From: Phialocephala subalpina
Lineage: Eukaryota; Ascomycota; Leotiomycetes; Helotiales; Mollisiaceae
Length of the DNA: 64,000 nt
Direction: 5' to 3'
NCBI GenBank assembly: GCA_900073065.1
Contig: FJOG01000014.1
Coordinates: 794,803-858,802 of the forward strand
Shown here: piece after piece, positions 13,074 to 22,911 of the stretch
Position numbering within the stretch: position 1 is the first letter of the stretch
Layout of the letters: each line of letters starts with the position of its first letter
Program-made: the position numbers and the translations under genes
The notes under the pieces: model-generated
Told to the model about the DNA's origin: nothing
The model's database searches: none
The model's input: the letters and a program-made list of their open reading frames with translations, nothing else

Positions 13074-14290
13074 ATGGTATTCAACGGATCGAAGGGGCAC
13101 AGTGGTGTTGACACCAGCAAATATGTAAGATGGGATGCTCCCGGGGTCGAGAAGATACCACCCAACGAAGCGGAGGACATTCGGGCCGTGGCGGATAAGA
13201 TCAACCAAATGCAAAAGAAACAGTTCGATGATCATAGGCACATATATAGTGGTATACTCGCTACTACTAGACTCGGCAAAGGTTTTGACAAATGGTATAG
13301 GAATGCAAGCACGAACCTAGGGTATTGTGAAGGGGAAGATAATTGTTGGAGATCTCCCTTCCCATCTGGCTCAAACCTTATTCTCCAAACCTGCGGAATA
13401 CCCAATCGCCATGCGTTACTCCACCGAGTCAGGGGATCCCGGAATTGATGACCGAATTTCACAACCTCGCGGTCTGGGGATGAAAGTTTTCAATGTCCAA
13501 GGCGAGATGTTCGATGCTGGCAAGGACTACCCTACTCAAGACATCGAATTCAACAGTACCCCAGCCCTAGAACTAGCGGATACGAAGACGACCAAGGAGA
13601 TCTTTGATATCCGTATCAAGTATGGTGGAGATAAGAAGGAGCTGTACAAGCAGCTAGAAGCACGCGATGATACCGAGCTTCAAAAGGTTCGAGATGAAGT
13701 CCGCAACACATTTTGAGGTACGTCAGCTCAACAGGCGAAGGGATGATACAGGAGGCTAACATACTTCACAGTCAGTTAGGTTTTACTCGCAGATTGCTTA
13801 TAGGTTTGGCGGTTATGTTGTCAAGTACTCTCTAGCTCCTACAGGAGAAACCCAGAAGAAGTTGTACGAGAAAACAGTCAAGCCAGACTCTGACCGGACG
13901 ACATTCTCAGTGAATCGCTCAAAGCTTTTCATAGCAAGAACCAGGCAGAATACTTGTTCCAGGTCCAATTCTGTGAGAACCTCGAGAAGCGGCCTGTCGA
14001 GTATGCAGGAAAACCTTGGGACGACGAGAAATACCCTTGGCAAACTGTGGCCAAGCTTGTGGTACCCCAGCAGGACAGTCACATCTTTACCAGAAAGACA
14101 TTTTGGGAGGATCATATGGTGTTGAACCCTTGGCATGGCCTCAAGACTTTCCAACCTGTAAGTTCTCCCAACAGGCCTCGCAGAGTTGTACATCCCGCTA
14201 GCGCCTCCCTCCGTCATAAACACTGGAAGGAGAGAGATCAACATCTCGAGCATCGTCGAAATACCAGATAGCGGGTATGTCGCGGGGTGA
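13074..14290 (+). pseudogene. Catalase-like (small heme catalase family) pseudogene
   Basis: Degenerate copy of a fungal catalase-like gene. The recognisable protein is spread over all three frames. Block A is 13074-13272 (MVFNGSKGHSGVDTSKYVRW). Block B is 13321-13707 (GIVKGKIIVGDLP, AMRYSTESGDPG, RGLGMKVFNVQGEMFDAGKD). Block C is 13772-13906 (SVRFYSQIAYRFGGYVVKYS). Block D is 13909 to about 14224 (AEYLFQVQFCENLEKRPVEY, YAGKPWDDEKYPW). Block E is 14225-14290 (REINISSIVEIPDSG). Frame changes occur between A and B, near 13708, near 13907 and near 14224. An intact intron (13718-13771, GTACGT...GCTAAC...CAG) sits between blocks B and C. Where the family has a His in an HA-T-G stretch, the read shows ILATT. 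Four lesions make sequencing error unlikely as the sole cause. Confidence 0.82.
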
Positions 14291-15069
14291 TTATGTGTAA
14301 GAAGAGGTCTTGAATACAATGGAGATAGAATGAAGCGTTGATGTCTGTATATATCATGAGACACGAACATCAATTGCAAATGCTACACTTGCTCAGTCAC
14401 CTCAACTGTTTATTAGAACATAAATCTTCCCATCCATGAGTCTCACCCATTCCAAATGCTGCTGAATACAAACAATAATTCCATTTTCAAATCCCCATGC
14501 GACTGCGAATTGGCCTTGGTCATTCCAGACAGTTACTGGTCAAGTCGCCTTCGCACTTGCTGCGTGAATCCGGAGAGAAAAAAGAATGAATGTATGCACT
14601 AAGCGAACCCATTGAACCCATTGAGCAAAAGCTCGAGCAATCAGCAGGATTATAAAAGGCATGCTCAGTCTGGGCTATACATAAATATGATATGGCTATG
14701 AATCACATAGATACGAAGTCTACGTCCATTGCATCAAGTGATAACAATGTGAGCCAGAGCATGCGTAAGAAGCCTGATGATATGTGACAAAAAGGACATG
14801 AATCGCGAAGGAATTTTCATCTGGGCGATTGGAAGAGCTAACCTGAAAGCGGCGTAGTCTACCAGTCACGTGCTGGAGAACTCCTTTCGCTTCTTCCCTT
14901 CCCCGCGAGGCGAGACTCTTGCCACCATCAACGCCGAAGGATGATGATTTCGAGGTAAACGCGTGAACAACTTCTCTTGCAATCCATTTCTTTCCAATCC
15001 TTCACATCTACTATTTTCCCACATACTCGAAACGCTTTCTCAGGTCAATTCCCCACATCAAGATTGACA
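14291..15069. other. Intergenic; promoter of SWIM/RING gene
   Basis: AT-richer spacer with no supported ORF. The last ~200 bp carry the pyrimidine-rich leader of the next gene. An in-frame extension upstream of 15070 exists but has no obvious start in good context. Confidence 0.4.
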
Positions 15070-16294
15070 ATGGCGTCACGTTCATACACTCAACCATCAA
15101 GCTGGGCTGGAACATCGAAGGCCAAATCCATTAGATGCCCTCCTGGAGCATCACCAGACTACATGGCTCAGGTCTTGGGCATCAAGAAAGTCAAATCTGC
15201 CACTCCAGTCAGCTTTCAACTAACCAAGAAGCGCAAAGTCCAACAGGTTTATGAAGATGACGATGAAGGTGGCTACGATGAGGAGGCGGACGGAGCTGGT
15301 CAAGATGAATTGGCTGGCATTGGCCCTTCTAAGCCAAAGAGAGCCCGCAAGAAGAAGGGTGAAGAACCAGAGGAGAAGCGACTCAAGCGATTCAGAGTCA
15401 AGCCCCCTGTTTCGTACCTCGAGAGACTTTCAAGAGCTAAACAGCAGCGAATGTTCTTGATCGATCGAAATCGAACTGCTAGTATTGATGCTACCTATGA
15501 AGAGGAGGTCTTTGACATTGCTGGTACGACTGGCAACGTCTATCAAGTCACCGTCTCCAAGGTTCCAAGTTGCACTTGTCCAGATGCCAACAAGGGAAAC
15601 CAATGCAAACACATCATCTACGTAAGTACCCTTAACCTTCTCAATTCTCAATCGCTTATGTATTGTAGGTCCTCGTCAACGTCCTCAAAGCTCGTGAAGA
15701 TCTCGCCTACCAGCTTGCATTGCTTAGCACTGAGCTTGCAGAGATCTTTACCAATGCTCCGGTCACCCCTCAATCATCTGGAGATGCTGCAGCCGCCACT
15801 TTGACTACCGACACTGGTGGATCTCGCAAACCCATTGGAGGAGATTGTCCCATCTGTGTCATGGAGTTCGAGGAAGGTGAAGACATTGTCTGGTGCAAGG
15901 CTGCATGTGGTAATAACGTTCATCGTCATTGCTTCGAGCAATGGCAAAGAAGCAAGCCCGGTAGGCCATCCCCATATTGTTGTCCATGAAGTCCGAGCTG
16001 GCGTGGGCTAACATCTCATGTTCAAATGCCCCTTTGCTTGTTGAACATTATGGGATGATCATCAATCTGGGACAACCAAGCTGACCCCTTCAAGGTCCCG
16101 TCAAGTGTGTCTATTGCCGCAGCGCATGGAAGGGAGATGAAAAGAATGTCAAGGCCATTAGCAAGTCTGGTGCTGTGGGTCACGAGGGGTACGTCAATGT
16201 TGGCGGCGAGTTGGGACTCAGCGGAGAGCGCGATATGAGCAGCTATCATCCATGCTGGGTTGCGAGACAACAAGGCTATGGCAAATACTACTAA
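15070..16294 (+). CDS. SWIM- and RING-type zinc finger protein, putative E3 ubiquitin ligase
   Basis: Exons are 15070-15621, 15669-15960 and 16095-16294 (introns of 47 and 134 nt), giving 347 residues. The N-terminal half is basic/acidic low complexity (KKRKVQQVYEDDDE, KPKRARKKKGEE), including possible nuclear localisation signals. Next comes a SWIM finger CTCPDANKGNQCKHIIY (C-x-C-xn-C-x-H) split by intron 1. A RING/RING-like finger follows: CPICVMEFEEGEDIVWCKAA, then CGNNVHRHCFEQW, and CVYC after intron 2. The SWIM-then-RING order is that of MEX/ZSWIM2-type ubiquitin ligases, so an E3 role is inferred; the substrate is unknown. The short tail ends YHPCWVARQQGYGKYY. I chose the ATG at 15070 because the extension upstream looks like leader. 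Confidence 0.85.
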
Positions 16295-16657
16295 AGCCAA
16301 GAAGAGAGTCAGAACATACAGCAGCGCACAATGGTACACGGGAGAGGAATGGGCTTGGCGCCCGGGAATGTCTGCGGCAGGGAGGAGGCTTTGGTAAAGG
16401 AATATACCCATTTGCTTTGATGATTTGCATGACTGGCTTGTACACTAGATGGGGCAATGCAATACAACGATATTTGACACAGGGCGCCGTACTTTTGATT
16501 TGAAAAATTGCGACGCTAAACTTTTGTTGGGATCTCAATCCAATCTATGTTGACAGCTCTTGAATGGGGCGTATTAGTCCCCATAAATCTCTGAAGCGCC
16601 TGTTGTATTAAATTGGTCTTTATACATTGACTTTTTTCAAACACTTTTAACGCTCTC
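16295..16657. other. Convergent 3' intergenic region
   Basis: The 363 bp between the stops of the SWIM/RING gene and OTC probably hold both polyadenylation regions. Nothing else is recognised. Confidence 0.4.
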
Positions 16658-17802
16658 TCAAACGATCTTGCCCTTTTTCACAACGAAGCCTTCTAGCGCA
16701 GCTGTAATAAATTAGCACATACGTCTCTCTTCCAAGAATATGACTTACCGATAGCAGCCCATAGCCTGTTCTCACCCTCCTGGAACACCAAGCTCCTGGG
16801 GCCATAGAAGACCTCATCGGCCACTTCCTCGGGATGTCTAGGCAGACAATGCATGAACTTCCAGCCCTCCTTCGCACCACCTCTCTTTGCAAGCTCGTTG
16901 GTGATCTGGTATCCGGCAAAGGCCTTCAGTCTTTTCGCCGACTCCTCTTCTTGTCCCATTGACACCCATGTATCTGTCACCAAGATATCCGCGTCCTTGA
17001 TAGCTTCTTCTGGAACATTGGTCTCGGTAAGTTTGCCAGGAGAGCTCACGCCCTTAGCAGCCCCATTTATGATCTCTCGCATGGAAGCAGGAATCTCATA
17101 ACCCTTGGGTGAAGCAACTGAGATATCAACGCCAAGCTTCACAGCCGCAATTGCGAGGTCGAATAGAACATTATTCGAATCCCCAATCCAAGCAATCTTC
17201 AACCCTTCCACGCTCAAACTCTTCGAGCCAGACGAAGGAAACGCCTCATGTATAGTCAAAAAATCCGCAATCGTCTGCAACGGATGGAAATCATTCGACA
17301 ACGCATTAATAACCGGCACACTCGAATACTTCGCCAAATCCGCAACATCGCTATGAGGACCAACTCTAGCAACCATACAACTCGTCATACTCGAAATAAT
17401 GAGTGAAGTGTCGTATAGAGACTCGTTGACGCCGAGTTGGATGTCGTCCTTTCCTAGGAACATGGGGTGTCCGCCCATGGTTGCGACGGCGGCTTCGGTG
17501 GAGACGCGGGTTCGTGTGGAGCGTTTGTTGAACATCATTGCTACGCTCTTTCCGGAGAGGGCGTTTTGGAGGGAGGAGGGGATGGTGCCGGATTTTATGG
17601 CGGTTTTGTGGGAGGAGGCATTGTGGACGAGGATGGTAAATTCGGAGGGGGTGAGGTCGGCGATTGAAAGGAGATGGCGGGGTGCGAAGGGCGATGTGGT
17701 AGGAGTCGAGGGAGTCGAGTTGGAGAAGGCTCGTTTTGAGGATTTGGAGAGTTGTTGGAAGACCGCTCTGGCGGGGCGGAGGTGGGCTGATGAAGATAGC
17801 AT
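16658..17802 (-). CDS. Ornithine carbamoyltransferase, mitochondrial
   Basis: Makes citrulline from ornithine and carbamoyl phosphate in arginine biosynthesis (yeast ARG3, Neurospora arg-12). Exons (minus) are 17802-16749 and 16701-16658 with a 47-nt intron (GTAAGT...TTACAG), giving 365 residues. The first ~35 residues lack acids and are rich in Ser, Arg and Ala, consistent with mitochondrial import. Carbamoyl-phosphate binding STRTR is at 95-99 and HPLQ at 173-176. The ornithine loop DTWVSMG is at 277-283 and HCLP at 318-321. The last exon supplies the usual C-terminus GFVVKKGKIV. A TGACTCA site lies 102 bp upstream of the start. All catalytic motifs are intact. Confidence 0.97.
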
Positions 17803-18459
17803 TTTGAGAGCTTGTTTCTAGATCAATTGAGTTAATTGGAAATCAATTGATGGTATTGGAGAGTCTGAAGCTCAAAGACAGCGAAGATACACTTGTCTTG
17901 GTATGACTCACGGAGGTGAAGCTCAGAAGTGAAAATAATACCTACCCTGAGCTTCTCAAAAGTTTCTGTTCATGTGAGTCTTCAAGCTCGCTATATTTTA
18001 TGCATGCAGAAAATCCGGCCAGGCACGTCAGGAACGAACCCGGTTTAGGCTAGCTCGATACTGAAGTCTCACCTTTCCCCGGACCTTTTTGCTCTAGACA
18101 GCCATCAAGTTGGTTCCAGACATTATTGAAAGCATGAGGTACGATTGGTGATGAGAGAACAAGTCTGCAAGTACTTTACACTGTAGCCAAAAATTGTTGT
18201 AATCGTTATTCTACACCACGTCTTCCCAGTTTGAATGGCATGCTTGTTCCGCTCCTCATGGATCATCATTTAGTGGCGCGCTAAGATACGCAATCAACAT
18301 CTAGCCTCCTGCCAACTCCTCCTCTCAACGTTTCATGCTCACTGTCAACTGCTGGCTGTACCTTTGAATCACCATCAACAACATCACATTAAAGCCAGGA
18401 CCAGGCTGTCGAATTTCCCTATTGCGACTTGCAAAGCCAGTGGAAGCTTTTCCACAACC
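17803..18459. promoter_or_regulatory. Divergent promoter region OTC / Tag1-like gene
   Basis: 657 bp between divergent starts. It contains the CPRE at 17904-17910 and no supported gene. Confidence 0.5.
17904..17910. promoter_or_regulatory. General amino-acid control element (Gcn4/CPC1-type) upstream of OTC
   Basis: Perfect TGACTCA preceded by A (ATGACTCA), the consensus for the bZIP general-control activator, 102 bp upstream of the OTC start codon. The gene is a classical general-control target. Site function is inferred from sequence and position only. Confidence 0.7.
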
Positions 18460-21309
18460 ATGTCAGACTCCACTCTACTCGGGGATGCCTCCGACCGACC
18501 AACGTCAAAACACTCGAATCATTCCGATGTATCACACGAACAAACACCGTTACTATCGCGCTCTGATAGTGCTACTCGATACGATGGCTCAGAAGAAGAG
18601 CACGATAGGCTAGCTTCGCCTGCTGCGACTTCGTTACGATCATTACAGAATGGTGGGGGATCCATCAAGTCCTCCAAAGGCGGAAGAAGATGGCCCACTG
18701 TGGTTGCAGTCAGTCTGCTAGGCTTGGTCGTTATTGCCATCATTCTCGGGGCGTTCTTTGCACCTGCAGCGGTCGAAGAATATGCCAAGCAGGCTCTTGT
18801 TATCGAACCAACGAATCTGTCGATAGATTCATTCACGAAGACCGGAGTCAAAGCGAGAGTGCAGGCAAACTTCAAGATGGATGCTTTGAGAGTCCAAAAC
18901 AAGCATGTGAGGAATATTGGGCGCTTTGGAACCTGGATTGCTCACTCGGTCGAGAGCCAAGACTCACTGGTTGAGGTGTATCTACCCGAATATGGAAATG
19001 TCCTTGTTGGCACGGCTGTTGTACCCAAAGTCGTGGTGGACATTCGAAATGGACATATCACACCCATCGACTTTATTACGGACCTTCAACCTGGAGACAT
19101 CGAAGGCATTCGCCAAGCTGCTAATGATTGGTTGGAGGGACGCTTGGACAAGATCAGAGTGTTGGGCAAAGCCAACGTTGCTTTGAAGTCTGGCATATTT
19201 CCTCTTGGATCTCAGACTGTTGTGGAGTCATTAGTTTTTGAAGGTCAATCTCTCTACCGTTCCTTTGCTGCGTTGTATCTCGGAGAAAAGTCACTGGTCT
19301 AGATAACAGGCTGGTTGTAATCATAGTTGATTCATCCTTGAAAAGGAGACAAAGAATGCCCAATAAGTCTACTATTCACGTGAAAGCTGCCAGATATGCT
19401 TTTCAATGTCCAAGCCCGTTTGGGACAATTGCTAATTCCGTGAGCAGGCCACGATCTCCCAGCTATTCCGGAATACAATATTACCCGACTGAATTTCAGA
19501 GAAGTTCCGCTCCCCACCAATGGCCGCCGCGGCATGGCGGCGGATGTCTCATTGTCCCTCATGAACAGCTACCCTGTTAAGCTGGAGATTCCACCACTTG
19601 GATTCGACATTCTGGTTCCAAACTGCGGTCCTGATGAGCCACAAATTCAGCTTGCTGATGCAACTACTACCGCCATTGATATTGAACCATACTCCGACGT
19701 CACCGTTGATGTGGGAGGTATCGTCCGCGAATTGCCGGAATCCCTTATTCAGACTTGCCCTCATTCGCGCTCGTCACCATTAGATGCGTTCTTAAGCGAC
19801 TATATCCACGGCAAGGACACAACTATCTTTGTCCGAGGCTCGAATGCACCGGATAGTGGAACCCCAGATTGGATTACCAAGATCATCTCCAGTGTCACAG
19901 TGCCTGTGCCCTTTCCAGGCCATACATTTGATAGTCTGATCAAGAACTTCTCATTGACAGACACAAAATTCAGTCTTCCGGACCCATTTGCGGACCCAGA
20001 CTCAGCTGATGCGAATCCACAAATTTCTGGAAATATTGTGGTCATTGCAGGACTGCCTGACGAAATGAACTTTGGCCTCAACGTGAGCCGTGTTCGAGCC
20101 AACACCAATGTATTCTACAAAGGGGCGAAACTTGGCGTCCTCGACCTGAAGAAATGGCAAAAGGCACAGTCGGAGCGAATTGAGCCAAAGAAAGGGCAGA
20201 AGAACACATTGAAGATCCAATCTCGTATCAAGGACGCCCCTCTGAACATCACCGATGATAATGTATTCACGGATGTTATCCAAGCTCTTTTGTTTGGCGG
20301 AGAGACCGTCATACTCAAAATTGAGGCACTTGTTGATGTCGAAGTCTCCACTGTTCTTGGGACATTGGTCATAAAGGACCTTCCCGCAGAGGGAAGTGTT
20401 CCCGTGAAACGTTAGGAGTCCGTTTCTAATTTGTCGACCGACTGCACCGAAACTGACGAGATTACAGCGATCTCTACAGGCAAAGGATTCAGCTCTTTGA
20501 AGCCATCGGTCGGCGATTTGAAAGTCCTGAGCACAAGCAGGACATCGCTCAACCTCGAAGCACGTGTCAACTTTTCAAACCCAACGGAATACACAGCCCA
20601 GATACCCTACATCAACATTCACATACTCAACAACGGTTCTGTCATCGGCGATGCAACAGTTACAAATTGTACTGTCGGTCGCGGCAATAACTCGAACGTC
20701 CTTGTCCACGCAACGTGGGACCCTACTACCTTTGGAGGCGAGAATGCTACGAAGATTGGCTCAGAGCTATTGTCCCAGTACATATCGGGCTTTAACACAA
20801 CCCTAACCTTTCAAACGCACGAAGAATCCATTCCGTTCCGGCCAGATATCGGCCGAGCCCTAAGCAAATTTGCTATCGAGATCCCAACCCCTAGACTTGG
20901 AGGTGACGACGGGGTTGGAAGCGGACCAAACGGCGATCACAAACCCCACTTCATCGAGGATGCAACTTTTCACTTATTTTCTTCCACGGCGACTTTCACT
21001 CTCATTTCACCCCTAAAATACAGCACTATATACATCGACAGCATTGATGCAACAGCTCTTTACAACCATACAGAACCTGTCGGCACAATCAATTATGACC
21101 TACCCTTCAAAGTCCCGCCAGGGAAGAGTCAATCTCCAAGACTACCAGTCGACTGGTCTCTGGATAGTGTTGGTTACGAAGAGCTCAAGAAGGCTTTGGG
21201 CGGCACACTGAAATTAGACGCAAAAGGAAATGTCAGCATTAGACTAGGACAATGGACGGAGACGGTCTGGTACACTGGGTCAGGAATTGGCGCGAGGGTT
21301 TCTTTTTAA
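18460..21309 (+). CDS. Large type II membrane protein, Tag1/DUF3712-like, probably vacuolar
   Basis: Exons are 18460-19243, 19448-20410 and 20468-21309, giving 862 residues. A Ser-rich cytosolic N-terminus (HEQTPLLSRSDS, a possible dileucine-type sorting motif) precedes a basic stop (KGGRRWPT). One membrane segment lies at about residues 87-108 (VVAVSLLGLVVIAIILGAFF). The rest is a long, beta-rich region with many N-x-S/T sites and repeated LEA-2-like modules, expected to be lumenal. The overall plan matches fungal proteins related to yeast Tag1, which ends autophagy at the vacuole; that link is inference. Intron 1 is unusually long here (204 nt) with donor GTCAAT. Intron 2 (57 nt, donor GTTAGG, branch ACTGAC) removes an in-frame TAG and joins PVK to PISTGKGF. 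Both joins restore continuous family-like sequence. Confidence 0.78.
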
Positions 21310-21597
21310 ATAATCCAGACTAGGGCATTGGGGCTTTAAGTGGTCATGGTACACAATCACTGGAGTATGTACATATGGGAATCAGGGGAAATGGAACCGG
21401 AGTTTTTGGGGGTCAGGGAACTGGGAACTGGAGAGGCAGGCGTCATAGAAATCAACGTGAGTTTGAATTGAATGTACAGAATACATAGAAGGAGATTTTA
21501 TCTACCATCCACGTAATTTCCAGGCATCTCAGAAATATGCCAAGCGACGCCGACTCCAGATTACAAACCAAGTTTTTCCACGTGAGTGAGACCATAT
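21310..21597. other. Short convergent intergenic region
   Basis: 3' flank of the Tag1-like gene and of ILV6; no gene is seen. Confidence 0.35.
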
Positions 21598-22608
21598 CTA
21601 TCCTGGAGGCAGTGTGCTTGCGTCAACGATCTCGTCGGCTTCTTTGATGAGTTCCTGCTCGTTAGGACCGTATAGGGGCGAGCGGGGAAGGGCCATAAGA
21701 CCAGTTCGGGCTGATTCTAAGATTCCGAAGGGAGCGATGAGCTTCATGAATGAGTCGATTCGGGTAGGCTTCGCGGAACTGTACTTTTGTTAATACGTGG
21801 TTGGAGAGAACCTTGAAAGGAAGGCTTACACTTCGACGATACAGCTGTTTGTGCTGACATCTAGAACCTTTCCTCCGAACTGATGCGTGAAATATGTGAT
21901 CGACTTCAAGTGTTCATGTTTCAGTCTCAACGCCTGACTGAGAGGTAGCTTGCTAGGGTGGAAATCCTTCTTCTCTTCACTCTTCTGAGCCCATTCCTCA
22001 CCTCCCTCCACACTTTCCTCATCGCCAGCCGTAATCTCTCTGTGATGAGCTTGTAAATCCTCAAAGTATTCTGGGCCGAGAATGTTGATCTTTGCTAGCA
22101 GCAGTTCTCGCTGAACCAAAGGCGCAGTTGTATAATCCAGCACAGCCCATACTGGGACCAAATCCTCCAGCTGTCGACGAGCTTGCTCTACTACACCGTC
22201 TTGACCTGAGAGCACAATCGTCATGCGAGACAAGTCTTCAACCTCCGTATTGCAGACAACCAAGGAATCAATATTGAATCCACGAGCAGCTAGGATACCA
22301 GAGACGCGGGACAAAACACCAGGCTCGTTCTGAACCAGGCAATTGAGGACATGTCGTTTTGGCGGGGCGGTCGAGGGTGTCGGGGTTTCGTAGAGGATAT
22401 TAGACACGGCTGCTTGTGCAGACCAAGACGGAGGAGCGTCGGAGGTAGGGAGAGGGTAGATTCGTCGGTGCAGAGCTTTGTATGCGAGTGCTGAGGTGGA
22501 GGAGGTTGTCGATTCTGGTCGGAGTTGCTGACGAGCGGCGAGGAAGTTCGAGGCACGAGGGCGAATTGCTTTCGAGGAGAGCGTGCACACAGCTTTTCGT
22601 GAAGCCAT
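21598..22608 (-). CDS. ILV6: Acetolactate synthase regulatory (small) subunit, mitochondrial
   Basis: Regulatory subunit that activates acetohydroxyacid synthase and confers valine feedback in branched-chain amino-acid synthesis. Exons (minus) are 22608-21830 and 21778-21598 with a 51-nt intron (GTAAGC...TACAG), giving 319 residues. The N-terminus is acid-free and rich in Ser/Arg/Ala, a likely mitochondrial presequence. The ACT domain starts near residue 84 (RHVLNCLVQNEPGVLSRVSG, then ILAARGFNIDSLVV). A second half includes TYFTHQFGGKVLDVSTNS and, after the intron, SAKPTRIDSFMKLIAPFGI and LMALPRSP. An acidic insert (EESVEGGEEWAQKSEE) separates the halves, as in fungal members. A TGACTCA site lies 89 bp upstream of the start. 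Confidence 0.96.
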
Positions 22609-22911
22609 GGTGGGTATGAGGAAGCCAATTAAGTCTTGTGATCAATTGACTTATCCTGGCCCCTCGTGGACTTTATGGAAGCAATCGAGGAGAAAGTGAC
22701 TCAGGTGAAGAGAAGTGAACCGTGAGCCCGACTATCGGCCAAAAATTTGGAGTCACCGCTACAATCCTGGGGAACTTTTAGCGAGGGTAGCTTGTGAAAA
22801 CTTCAGCCTCATCTCGAATCGACAACGTTCCTGTATTTATTTAATACGCCGCAGCCTTCTCAGCCGTGCGCTTTCAACATTTCTTTCTCATACTAAGATC
22901 TAGGATCCACG
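22609..22911. promoter_or_regulatory. Divergent promoter region ILV6 / KH-protein gene
   Basis: 303 bp between divergent start codons. It contains a general-control site close to ILV6. Confidence 0.55.
22697..22703. promoter_or_regulatory. General amino-acid control element upstream of ILV6
   Basis: TGACTCA (context GTGACTCAG), 89 bp upstream of the ILV6 start. It has the same heptamer, and nearly the same distance, as the element upstream of the OTC gene. Confidence 0.68.

Noticed and set aside
20411..20415. Apparent in-frame stop breaking the Tag1-like gene
   Set aside because: A GT-AG intron with a good branch site (ACTGAC) spans it, and the spliced join reads naturally.
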